DNA of 13,933 nucleotides from Bryobacterales bacterium (GTDB taxonomy: Bacteria; Acidobacteriota; Terriglobia; Bryobacterales; Bryobacteraceae), in assembly GCA_003139735.1 (NCBI GenBank), contig PLGA01000164.1, positions 1 through 13,933 of the forward strand, read 5' to 3'. The notes under the pieces are model-generated. The model was not told the origin of the DNA. It worked only from the letters and a program-made list of their open reading frames with translations, and searched no databases. Position numbers and translations under genes: made by a program. Shown piece after piece: positions 1-5,878 of the stretch. Each line of letters opens with the position of its first letter. The first letter of the stretch is position 1.

Positions 1-298
1 CGCCCCCGCCGCCCCCGCCGCCGATCGCCGCCCAGTAGGACGGTGAGGTCGCGGGGTTCTCACCGAGGTTGAGCGCCTGCAGGCTCACGTACGTCGAGCC
101 TGCGGAAACCACCGCATCCTCGCTGTTGTAGACGACGCCGGCATTCCAGGCGCCGCGGTAATCCATTTTGTTGGCGTACAGCCAGCTCGTGGAGACGAAG
201 ACCTGGTTCGGGCCGACCGTCGGGCCGGCGGGAAAAGTGAGGGCCTGGCCGTACAGCATCCGCGCGGCCAGCGCGAGAAGAATCGAGAGGCGTTTCAC
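1..298 (-). CDS. Tail-fibre/adhesin-like protein with signal peptide (5' part, runs off left edge)
   Basis: I found this by reading the minus strand from a GTG at 298; the frame stays open to position 1 (99 codons seen). The only in-frame stop just upstream is TGA at 325-323, so GTG 298 is the first common start; an ATG at 259 is the alternative. The N-terminus (MKRLSILLALAARMLYGQA) has a basic n-region, a hydrophobic core and an A-x-A-like end, as in a Sec signal peptide. Residues 47-93 (YRGAWNAGVVYNSEDAVVSA, then Y70, P82, S85, W89) match the aromatic spacing of short ChtBD3/CBM5-like modules common in phage tail fibres, and a run of at least seven glycines follows, as in a flexible linker or collagen-like stalk. 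It lies 24 nt after the preceding structural gene. Structural tail or receptor-binding role is inferred; the C-terminal part is not in the window. Confidence 0.7.
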   Translation of the reverse strand, partial: MKRLSILLALAARMLYGQALTFPAGPTVGPNQVFVSTSWLYANKMDYRGAWNAGVVYNSEDAVVSAGSTYVSLQALNLGENPATSPSYWAAIGGGGGGG

Positions 299-322
299 AC
301 CCGGTAATTCGCCCGAGAGCCG

Positions 323-748
323 TCAGGGCAGAATTTCGATGTCGATGGCAATCGTTGCGGCGTTGCCGGTCCCGATTACGATCTGCACCGCAAACTGCAA
401 AGGCACCGAAACCGCGGCGGAGCCGTAGCCCGCGGCGGCCGCCAGGGTTGCCCCCGTGCCGACGAATCCGGCGGCGCTTTGGCCGGGATAGAAATCGAAG
501 ACTAGCGTCCCCGCCACCGCCAGAAGATTCGCGTGGCTGAAGCCCGCAAGCGGTAGCGCCGCGCCCCCATTGGGCGGCAGCGCGCAAAGAAAAATCGAGT
601 CCGTTCCGCCGCCCGCCGCTACCGCGCTGATCGTCACATAGAGTCGCACGCCGAGGCCGACGCGCGCCTTCTCGGTCTGCGAGGTCACCGTCCCGGCCGT
701 CAAAGCCGTGGCCGGGTAAAAATTGCGCCGCTGCGTGCGAAAGGTCAT
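323..748 (-). CDS. Putative virion structural protein (141 aa), unknown family
   Basis: ATG at 748 follows the TAG of the upstream gene by 3 nt, so the two are probably translated together. The product is rich in Ala, Gly, Val and Thr, has short beta-prone stretches (GVRLYVTISAV, FAVQIVIGTG, ATIAIDIEILP) and no obvious membrane helix or signal peptide. Such composition is usual for beta-sandwich decoration, tail or fibre-base proteins. I do not recognise a named family. Position between a capsid-region protein and a fibre-like protein supports a virion component, for example a head decoration or tail accessory protein. The overlapping frame at 60-587 is Arg/Gly-rich and is its shadow. Confidence 0.72.
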   Translation of the reverse strand: MTFRTQRRNFYPATALTAGTVTSQTEKARVGLGVRLYVTISAVAAGGGTDSIFLCALPPNGGAALPLAGFSHANLLAVAGTLVFDFYPGQSAAGFVGTGATLAAAAGYGSAAVSVPLQFAVQIVIGTGNAATIAIDIEILP

Positions 749-751
749 GCG

Positions 752-1456
752 CTACCCGAGTGTGACGACGTCGTAAGAAATGGTGACGATGGCGCTAGCG
801 CCGGTACCCGCCGCGAAGGCCGCCGTCTGGTTCGAGATGTAGATGCCCGACGCGGTCGTGCCGTCCGTCGGAACCGTGAGGCCGTTGGCCGCGCTGGCCG
901 GGCCGAGCAGCGTGAGTGTAGTTCCCGTCCCCGCCTTGACCACGGCCGCAGGGACCGATCCCGCGTGCGTGGCCGCGCCTGCGCCATTGGCTGTGACGCC
1001 GTACTGGAACACCACGATGCCGCCGCCCGTAAAGGCCGCCGCGGTGGTGACCATTTCAAAGAGGATCTGACCGACGGCCAGGCCCGCTCCGCTCGCCGGC
1101 GCGGCGAGAATGAGAACCGGCGCCGCGTACATCGCGATCAGTTGCGCCGCGGTCAATGCCACGCGCGTAACGCGCTGGCTGGTGAGGATCGCGCCCGAAA
1201 GCAGCAGACCTCCCGCGTTATCCACGGCCGACAGAACCACGCCGCCCGTCGGCACGCCCGCCACGGCGCCGTAAGGCGCGGGCTGGCAGAATTCAAGCAG
1301 GTTGTAGCCGTAGCCCACCGGCGTGCGGATCGACATTGCCGCCTGGTACCCGCTGTCGCCGACCTGCTGGTCGGCGGCCTTGGGGTTCGCGCCGCGCGTC
1401 TCGACGACCAACGGCCCCCTGTACTTGGTGGGGGCCGAGAACTTGGGATTTGGCAT
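752..1456 (-). CDS. Putative head/decoration structural protein (234 aa)
   Basis: ATG at 1456 lies 9 nt after the major capsid stop, with GGAG about 5 nt before the start, so it is in the same transcript as the capsid gene. The first 50 residues (PNPKFSAPTKYRGPLVVETR, then a short loop to VGYGYNLLEF) are polar; the rest is Ala/Gly/Thr-rich with regular hydrophobic strands (VLILAAPASGAGLAVGQILF; GGIVVFQYGVTANG). The composition resembles secreted beta-structured phage proteins such as head decoration or minor capsid proteins. The strongly hydrophobic stretch at about 108-120 is short and flanked by glycines, so I do not call it a membrane helix. No family recognised with certainty; role is inferred from location directly after the capsid gene. 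Confidence 0.75.
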   Translation of the reverse strand: MPNPKFSAPTKYRGPLVVETRGANPKAADQQVGDSGYQAAMSIRTPVGYGYNLLEFCQPAPYGAVAGVPTGGVVLSAVDNAGGLLLSGAILTSQRVTRVALTAAQLIAMYAAPVLILAAPASGAGLAVGQILFEMVTTAAAFTGGGIVVFQYGVTANGAGAATHAGSVPAAVVKAGTGTTLTLLGPASAANGLTVPTDGTTASGIYISNQTAAFAAGTGASAIVTISYDVVTLG

Positions 1457-1465
1457 GTTCGCTCC

Positions 1466-2389
1466 TTAGCTCGAAGGCACGCCGTACACGCCCCAAAAGG
1501 CGTTATACGAAACCGCAAACCGCTGCCAGGCGGCCGTCTTCAGCGTCCGCGTATCGAAGTCCACATCGTGGATCGTGTTGAGCGCTTCCTGCTCGTAGAA
1601 GCGCAGTTCGGTGAGGGCGACATCGCTCTCGATGAACCAGGCGTTCATGTCGGTCAGGTAATCCCAAACCGACCACGAGTCGAAGCTCGGCAGGCCGCTC
1701 CGCTTGCGGAACGGGTTGATGGCCCGGTTGGCGGTGTCGGGGGCGTCCGTGCCGCCCAACATAGTAGCGCCCACAAATTCCAGGCCGCTCGGGAAGATGG
1801 CCTGCTTGGGAGGAACGCGCTTTTTCTTGCCCGTGTGGTCGACCGTCTGGCGCATGTCCGTCAGGGCCAGGCCGATGGACGTCATGTCCGGGTCGCTCGC
1901 GTAGCTCAGCCGGTTGGTCTGCGTTCCGCCGCCCGCTCCCACCAGCGGGTGAGCTGTGTTGAACAGCGAGACGCCGTCCGGGCCGGTATCCGTGAAGCCG
2001 CCGTTGAACACCGCCGCGGCCGTCACTTCGCGCGTTTCCAGTCCGCTCTCGCCCAACTCGGAGGCGAATTTGTTCACCACGCCGTGCCGGTCATCGTCGC
2101 GCGCCAGGCGCGAAACCTTGAACCCCAGGCCGTATTGCACGGTCAGGTAGGTCTTGCGAAATGCCGGATACGGCTGGCTGTATGGCACCGCCAACGCTTC
2201 GGGCACGACCACCATCTGACCGAAGCCGGTCATTTCCGTGGTCTGCTCGATGCCGCGATTGGTCGAGCGCATCCGGAAGTAATTCGGGAACTGCGGCGGC
2301 CACCGTTTGTACCGGTCCTGCACAATCTCGTCGATCGCCGGCAGCATGCTCTCCAGATACAAATCCGGAATACTCTGTCTGATAACCAT
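1466..2389 (-). CDS. Major capsid protein, Mu gpT/HK97-fold type
   Basis: A 307-aa protein that should form the capsid shell. The stretch around residues 126-160 (AVFNGGF, then SLFNTAHPLVGAGGGTQTN) is the signature I associate with Mu gpT-type major head subunits: a conserved FNTAHPL box followed by Gly-rich turns. The length of about 300 aa fits that family. ATG at 2389 has GGAGGGG ending 2 nt before it and a second purine-rich GAGGGGG further up (2407-2401), so initiation should be strong. It lies downstream of portal, scaffold-like and capsid-associated genes, which is the usual place. There is no long N-terminal delta domain, which fits use of a separate scaffold. A terminator-like hairpin sits directly upstream (see 2408-2445). 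Confidence 0.87.
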   Translation of the reverse strand: MVIRQSIPDLYLESMLPAIDEIVQDRYKRWPPQFPNYFRMRSTNRGIEQTTEMTGFGQMVVVPEALAVPYSQPYPAFRKTYLTVQYGLGFKVSRLARDDDRHGVVNKFASELGESGLETREVTAAAVFNGGFTDTGPDGVSLFNTAHPLVGAGGGTQTNRLSYASDPDMTSIGLALTDMRQTVDHTGKKKRVPPKQAIFPSGLEFVGATMLGGTDAPDTANRAINPFRKRSGLPSFDSWSVWDYLTDMNAWFIESDVALTELRFYEQEALNTIHDVDFDTRTLKTAAWQRFAVSYNAFWGVYGVPSS

Positions 2390-2391
2390 TG

Positions 2392-2407
2392 CCCCTCCAA
2401 CCCCCTC
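2392..2407 (-). promoter_or_regulatory. Double Shine-Dalgarno of the major capsid gene
   Basis: Minus-strand reading gives GAGGGGG (2407-2401) and GGAGGGG (2398-2392) in tandem between the T-run of the upstream hairpin and the ATG at 2389. The nearer copy has a spacing of about 4 nt from its GGAGG core, the farther about 11 nt. This decides the capsid start and suggests high translation. Confidence 0.65.
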
Positions 2408-2445
2408 AAAAAATGCGGCCGCCGGCTCTCAATGCCGGCGGACGC
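2408..2445 (-). terminator. Intrinsic-terminator-like hairpin between capsid-associated and major capsid genes
   Basis: On the minus-strand RNA, CCGCCGGC (2441-2434) pairs perfectly with GCCGGCGG (2426-2419) around a 7-nt loop. After one mismatch (2442/2418) three more G-C pairs form (2443-2445 with 2417-2415). A single A and then six T follow (2413-2408). It begins 7 nt after the stop codon of the upstream gene. GC stem plus U6 is the textbook rho-independent layout. Since the capsid start is only 18 nt beyond the T-run, it may work as a partial terminator or as an mRNA processing/stability hairpin rather than a full stop. Confidence 0.65.
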
Positions 2446-2451
2446 CGATTC

Positions 2452-3015
2452 CTACGTGCCCGCCGAACCCTGCGCCTTGGCGCTCTTCAGCAGCATGACT
2501 TCGAAAATCGCGTACGCGCCCTCGGCGTTGCCGACCTTCTGAAACAGCCGCAAAAGCCGGATGTCGCAGCCGCTAATCCCGGTCCCGACGGAAGCTCCCG
2601 TGAAGCCCATCGTGCTCTTCAGAGTTGTGGCGTTGCCCGCGCCCGTGGTGAACGGCGCGTCCTTGCCCGCATCCGCGGCATTGGTCAGCGACGTGTTATC
2701 GCTCGACTGACCGATGTAGACGGTGTCGGGCGTGTCGAACACCCAGTGAAAGCTGATGGTCGCCGGCGCGCCGTAGTTCAGGTTCGAGCCGAGCCACAGC
2801 GTAGTGCCGGGCGTCCCGTTCTGCAAGCTCGTGCAGCCTTGCACGTTGATGCCGGAATCGTGCGCCGGCGCGGAAACGGCCGCTTTCGAAACGATGTCGC
2901 CGCAGAAAAGCGCCTGCGTATGCGCCGCCACCTTGCAGTACATCTGCGGCGCCAGCGGACCCCCGGCGTCGCGCCCGATGGGCAGAAAACCGAACAGTTG
3001 ATTTACGTTGGCCAC
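2452..3015 (-). CDS. Capsid-associated structural protein (187 aa)
   Basis: I place the start at GTG 3015 because AGGGGG lies 5 nt upstream of it (3026-3021) and the protein would then begin (M)ANVNQLFGFLPIGRDAGG, which looks like the usual start of a phage capsid-region family I have seen beside major capsid genes. A TTG at 3030 would add five residues (MQGAH) but lacks a good ribosome site. The N-terminal pattern continues with YCKVAAHTQALFCGDIV, and the rest has regular hydrophobic strands such as TISFHWVFDTPDTVYIG and AYAIFEVMLL. No membrane helix is seen. Decoration, head-completion or cement protein are all possible; I do not assign a specific name. It is followed by a terminator-like hairpin and then the major capsid gene, and is preceded by a structured leader. 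Confidence 0.8.
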   Translation of the reverse strand: MANVNQLFGFLPIGRDAGGPLAPQMYCKVAAHTQALFCGDIVSKAAVSAPAHDSGINVQGCTSLQNGTPGTTLWLGSNLNYGAPATISFHWVFDTPDTVYIGQSSDNTSLTNAADAGKDAPFTTGAGNATTLKSTMGFTGASVGTGISGCDIRLLRLFQKVGNAEGAYAIFEVMLLKSAKAQGSAGT

Positions 3016-3032
3016 GTGCGCCCCCTGCAAGC

Positions 3033-3077
3033 TTATTCGCCAGTTTCACGGCGATGCGCTAGCGGAGGCTGGCTCAT
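3033..3077 (-). other. Possible 14-codon leader ORF upstream of capsid-associated gene
   Basis: Minus strand: ATG at 3077, then MSQPPLAHRRETGE, TAA at 3035-3033. GGGGGAG sits 6 nt before the ATG, a better ribosome site than many larger genes here have. The stop lies 17 nt before the GTG start of the capsid-associated gene, so it could couple translation. The ribosome site is inside the 3' arm of a 13-bp hairpin (3082-3133). With only 14 codons the coding claim is weak; it may be chance. Confidence 0.3.
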
Positions 3078-3081
3078 GAAA

Positions 3082-3133
3082 AGCTCCCCCATGGAAGAGC
3101 TGCCCGCGGCGAAATCCTTACCATGGGAGAGCT
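3082..3133 (-). promoter_or_regulatory. Hairpin sequestering a Shine-Dalgarno in the capsid-operon leader
   Basis: On minus-strand RNA, AGCTCTCCCATGG (3133-3121) pairs with CCATGGGGGAGCT (3094-3082): 13 pairs, one of them a G-U wobble, around a 26-nt loop. Read as plus-strand RNA the same site would have a C-A mismatch, so it suits the transcribed strand. The 3' arm contains GGGGGAG, the ribosome site of the leader ORF at 3077. A second, near-identical copy of the 5' arm (AGCTCTTCCATGG) within the loop can pair with the same 3' arm to form a short alternative hairpin. TTT follows the 3' arm, too few T for a confident terminator. Confidence 0.5.
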
Positions 3134-3135
3134 GC
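3089..3135 (-). repeat. 15-bp direct repeat in the capsid-operon leader
   Basis: Minus-strand GCAGCTCTCCCATGG (3135-3121) and GCAGCTCTTCCATGG (3103-3089) differ at one base and are 32 bp apart. Both are complementary to the same GGGGGAG-containing segment, so the repeat creates two competing partners for one ribosome site. Confidence 0.6.
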
Positions 3136-3163
3136 TCTCTGCGGAGCTTGAAGATGATGGACT

Positions 3164-3188
3164 GCCCGTGTGGTATTTCGGCACGGGC
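3164..3188 (-). terminator. Weak hairpin after the 309-aa gene
   Basis: GCCCGTG (minus, 3188-3182) and CACGGGC (3170-3164) form a 7-bp GC-rich stem with an 11-nt loop, starting 16 nt after the stop codon at 3205. No T-run follows, so it is either a rho-independent terminator lacking its tail, an mRNA-end stabilising structure, or chance. Confidence 0.25.
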
Positions 3189-3204
3189 GCGTTCTCGGGG
3201 CGGG

Positions 3205-4134
3205 CTACTCTTTCGTCCCGATCTCCACGCCCATGGCCCGCGTCTGCCCCAGGTAGCGGTCCGGATCGTCGCCGCCCACGCCGGCGCGCGCGGTGACCCT
3301 CTCTCCCGCCCTGAGCGGTGAGATGCCGGCCACGTCGATGCCTTCCGCGCTGGCGCTGCGCAGAGCGTCTTCCTGGCTCGCCTGATAGCCTTCCTCGATC
3401 CCATCGAGTTTCTCGCGCGCCAGTTCGCGCTGCCGGTCGCGGCGCTTCAACACCTGGGTGCGCGATATCTCCGCGAGCATCAGCGTGCCCGCCTTCACAA
3501 CATCGCCGTTTTCCTTCACCGGCGTATAGCCGCGCCAGCCCATTCGGTCCACGCACAACTGGGTGAAGAAGCGGTACTCCATCCCTGGGCGTTCGTGGCG
3601 CCGTACGGTCTCCGCCAGCACCGCCGACCCCATCACTTCCGGATCCAGCGTGTCCGAGGCGTCGATCTCCACCGTGCGCATCGGGATCTTAAGCACCCGC
3701 GCCTTAAACGAGTCGGCAATGGCTGGGGCCCCGAATTTGTCGATCGCCAGCGCCAAGGCCTTGCGCATACGCGGGTCGGGCTCGAAGGACGCTCCCTTGG
3801 CCATGATGCCCTCGGCGTACAAGTTAGCCAGGTCCTCGCGCCCGTAGCGCTCGATGGCCTCGCGGAATGCCGGCGAGTAATCGACCAGCGGGTCGGGGCC
3901 GTAGATGATCCTGCTGATGGTGGCCTGCTCGCCGTAGCCAAACGCCCTCTTGTCGAATTCGTCGATGAACTCGGCCGCCGTGGCCGGTTCCTTCGGTTGG
4001 GGCAGATCCAGGCCGAGATCCGGCAGCACAGTGCGCGCCGCTTCGATCCGCGCCTTGCGGTCGGCCAGCACCTTCCGGTTGTAGGCTCCCGCGGGGTCCG
4101 CAATCGCCGGCTTCTTGATGATTTTCTGACTCAT
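3205..4134 (-). CDS. Phage head-region protein of unknown function (309 aa)
   Basis: ATG at 4134 follows the TAG of the scaffold-like gene by 3 nt, and AAGG lies about 6 nt before it. The N-terminal third is Lys/Arg/Ala-rich and helical (VLADRKARIEAARTVLPDLG), the middle has a compact charged region (FDKRAFGYGEQATISRIIYG), and the C-terminal third has a long charged helix (TQVLKRRDRQRELAREKLDG). No signal peptide, membrane helix or cysteine-rich site is seen. The place between scaffold-like and capsid-associated genes is often held by head-maturation or capsid-accessory proteins, but I see no protease catalytic motif and do not recognise the family. It is the last gene before a 190-bp leader, so it may end one transcription unit. 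Confidence 0.8.
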   Translation of the reverse strand: MSQKIIKKPAIADPAGAYNRKVLADRKARIEAARTVLPDLGLDLPQPKEPATAAEFIDEFDKRAFGYGEQATISRIIYGPDPLVDYSPAFREAIERYGREDLANLYAEGIMAKGASFEPDPRMRKALALAIDKFGAPAIADSFKARVLKIPMRTVEIDASDTLDPEVMGSAVLAETVRRHERPGMEYRFFTQLCVDRMGWRGYTPVKENGDVVKAGTLMLAEISRTQVLKRRDRQRELAREKLDGIEEGYQASQEDALRSASAEGIDVAGISPLRAGERVTARAGVGGDDPDRYLGQTRAMGVEIGTKE

Positions 4135-4137
4135 GAG

Positions 4138-4941
4138 CTACCTTCTTCCCCGGTCCAGTTTCAACCCCACGTTAACCCCCGCCTTAGCCCGCGCCACGTA
4201 GCGCGACTCGGCGCCCAACACAGTCTTGCCGTCCACCACGCTGTCCTTGATCGGAATATCGAGGGCGTCGGCCAGATTGCGGATCGCCGCATTGTCGTTC
4301 TCGGTCAGCGCGTCGTCTTCGGGACTGGGCTCCTGCATACGCGAGCCGCGCTCGCCCCCTCCCGCGGCAGCTCGCGCCGCGCGATCGGCGGCTTTCGCCG
4401 CGGCCGCCTCGGCGATCTTCTGGGCGGGAGTCTTGAGTTTGCCCGATTGCAGACCCTGTAATTCTGCCTGCTCCGCGGCCAGGCGCGAAGCCAGCCCCTC
4501 GGGCACGCCGCGCTTTTTCAACTCGCCGTAATTCACCGCGGTGGCCTTGAAGAAGTCCGAGGTGGCGTCCGCCAGATCGGGGTAATCTTTGAGCAGCTTC
4601 TGCTCGGATTGCACCTGCGAGACGCGGCTCTCGATCATGTGCTCGGCCTGCTCGGTGCTCATGAAGCCTTTGGTCTTGAGCAGCTTCAGCAAGCCCTTCT
4701 CACCGCCGGTGGTGAGCAGTTCGAGCATATCTGTCTCGGCCTCGGGCTCGGCCGCCTTCGCGGGCGCTGCCGGCGCGGCCGTCTTGGCCTTGTCGAACCA
4801 GAAGCGGGCATTGTTCTGATGCTCCGTAACGGAGCCTTTGAGCGCCGTGTTCTCGGCTTCGAGCGCGGCCAGTCTGGCGGCCGGATCCGGAGCCGCGACG
4901 ACAGGGGCGGCCGGCGCGGCCGCGGGTACTTGTGGACTCAT
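4138..4941 (-). CDS. Putative capsid scaffold protein (267 aa)
   Basis: The start ATG at 4941 overlaps the TGA of the preceding gene (ATGA, 4941-4938). The protein is Ala/Glu/Lys-rich and predicted to be mostly helical. An Ala/Pro-rich tail (residues 1-22) leads into a short coiled coil (ARLAALEAENTALKGSVTEH, about 22-42), then an acidic Ala-rich linker, helical segments (LLKLLKTKGFMSTEQAEHMI), an Ala/Arg-rich helix (AEAAAAKAADRAARAAAGGG), and a C-terminal domain (NAAIRNLADALDIPIKDSVV) with a basic end (KLDRGRR). Low complexity, coiled coil, a basic C-terminus and position between portal and capsid genes are classic scaffold features in P22-like and many other phages. The identity is by architecture and context, not by a sequence signature. 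Confidence 0.72.
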   Translation of the reverse strand: MSPQVPAAAPAAPVVAAPDPAARLAALEAENTALKGSVTEHQNNARFWFDKAKTAAPAAPAKAAEPEAETDMLELLTTGGEKGLLKLLKTKGFMSTEQAEHMIESRVSQVQSEQKLLKDYPDLADATSDFFKATAVNYGELKKRGVPEGLASRLAAEQAELQGLQSGKLKTPAQKIAEAAAAKAADRAARAAAGGGERGSRMQEPSPEDDALTENDNAAIRNLADALDIPIKDSVVDGKTVLGAESRYVARAKAGVNVGLKLDRGRR

Positions 4942-5291
4942 AGATGTAAAACCTCGCTTCCAAATTTGGTTCCCTTATAGAGATCGGGGGTCTTCGGCAG
5001 GAATGCTTGCGCACAGGGTGCGCAGAGCATCTGATAGATGCCGTCCTTCGCCACCACGAAAACCCGGATGGCCAGCTCGGCGTCGGGCGATTCGGCCTGC
5101 ATGGTTTCCCATGTCCGGCCGCATTCCTGACACCCCTTAGGCGTCGCCCCACCCAGGAAATCGAGCGCGTGAAAGTGCCACGCCAGGCAGTCGTCGCAAA
5201 TGTGTTGCCCCGACGTCATGCGGTGGACGCGGAACGGCGCGCGCTGCCTCGAGCAGTAGTTGCAGGCGACGGCGATGACGACGCCGCTCAT
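4938..5291 (-). CDS. Small zinc-ribbon-like protein with four CxxC pairs (117 aa)
   Basis: I start it at ATG 5291, which overlaps the TAA of the upstream gene by one base (TAATG); a longer reading from 5393 would run through the upstream gene. Eight cysteines form four evenly used pairs: C10-NY-C13, C32-DD-C35, C54-QE-C57 and C90-AP-C93, with histidines at 24, 30, 39 and 41. That fits two four-cysteine zinc sites, or a larger treble-clef or rubredoxin-like fold. The C-terminal part (AIRVFVVAKDGIYQMLCAPC) alternates hydrophobic residues like a beta-hairpin ribbon. Its end overlaps the scaffold start. Function is unknown; a nucleic-acid or protein-binding adaptor in head assembly or host takeover is possible. 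Confidence 0.75.
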   Translation of the reverse strand: MSGVVIAVACNYCSRQRAPFRVHRMTSGQHICDDCLAWHFHALDFLGGATPKGCQECGRTWETMQAESPDAELAIRVFVVAKDGIYQMLCAPCAQAFLPKTPDLYKGTKFGSEVLHL

Positions 5292-5602
5292 TATGCCTGG
5301 TCGGAACAGGGCGGAGCGTCGGGGGGCGGCGCGTCCGGAGAAACAGGCATTGCCGCCGGAGAGAGCGGCAACAGCTTCGGGACCGTCGTGCACCAGGAGC
5401 TTCCGGCTATCCCTGGCGTCCAGATGGTTGGGCCAAGGTCGCTGTCATAGCGGGTGGCCAGCGCCAGCATAGTGGCGGTGCAGGGTTCCGAGGAGGCCTT
5501 CGCAGCGATTAGTACGCCAACCACTTCGGGTCCGCCGGGATAATCGGAGCGCTGGTAAACCAGGTCTCCGAGCTTCGCTTCTTGTCCGTTTGCGTAATGC
5601 AT
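5291..5602 (-). CDS. Small phage protein of unknown function (103 aa)
   Basis: The start is ATG 5602, 17 nt after the preceding stop. A longer in-frame reading (to 5782) would overlap the 82-aa gene and is Arg/Ala/Gly-rich shadow sequence. The first 60 residues (MHYANGQEAKLGDLVYQRSD, then VVGVLIAA) look like a small beta-barrel; the GDLV pattern is common in SH3-like or Tudor-like small domains. The C-terminal 30 residues are Pro/Ser/Ala-rich (SPAAMPVSPDAPPPDAPPCS) and probably disordered. Stop and next start share a base. No family assignment. Confidence 0.68.
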   Translation of the reverse strand: MHYANGQEAKLGDLVYQRSDYPGGPEVVGVLIAAKASSEPCTATMLALATRYDSDLGPTIWTPGIAGSSWCTTVPKLLPLSPAAMPVSPDAPPPDAPPCSDQA

Positions 5603-5619
5603 ACCGGGGTCTTCGACAG

Positions 5620-5868
5620 TTATCGCTTGCCCGCTCGCATCTCGCCGAGCATCTGCGCCGGCAACCCCAGCGCGGCCGTGAGCGCCGCCGCCGCCCCTTG
5701 CGCCCGCCGCAGCTCTACCAGGTCGGTTTCTCGCAAGCACCGGGAGGCCGCGCGATCGCGCTCGGCGGTCACACGCGTCCACAATTTGCCGAACTCCGCG
5801 CTGGCCAGCATCTTGTCGAACAGGTCCGCCGCCACCGCGTCGGAACGGACGGGGCGAGGGTTATTCAC
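5620..5868 (-). CDS. Small helical phage protein (82 aa)
   Basis: GTG start at 5868 lies 10 nt after the portal TAG, with AGGTG about 8 nt before it. The product is charged and helical (VAADLFDKMLASAEFGKLWT; ERDRAASRCLRETDLVELRR), ending in an Ala/Leu-rich helix and a basic tail (MRAGKR). It has no Cys pairs, membrane helix or signal peptide. Such short helical genes after the portal are often head-tail accessory or chaperone proteins, but nothing here identifies it. Confidence 0.68.
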   Translation of the reverse strand: MNNPRPVRSDAVAADLFDKMLASAEFGKLWTRVTAERDRAASRCLRETDLVELRRAQGAAAALTAALGLPAQMLGEMRAGKR

Positions 5869-5878
5869 TTTTATTCAC

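Noticed and set aside
1..25. GC-only repeat of CCGCC units at the left edge, considered as a repeat array
   Set aside because: On the minus strand it is simply the glycine run (GGC/GGG codons) of the fibre-like protein.
60..587. 175-aa minus-strand frame near the left end
   Set aside because: Arg/Gly-rich, no ribosome site and overlaps both the 141-aa structural gene and the signal-peptide gene in another frame; both of these have much better protein character.
965..2542. 525-codon plus-strand open frame opposite the capsid genes
   Set aside because: Same Arg/His-rich shadow character; the minus-strand frames here carry the capsid signature, ribosome sites and gene spacing.
3595..4461. 288-codon plus-strand frame opposite the 309-aa gene
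   Set aside because: Composition is typical of an antisense GC shadow (many Arg, His, Gln) and there is no plausible plus-strand ribosome site or partner gene.
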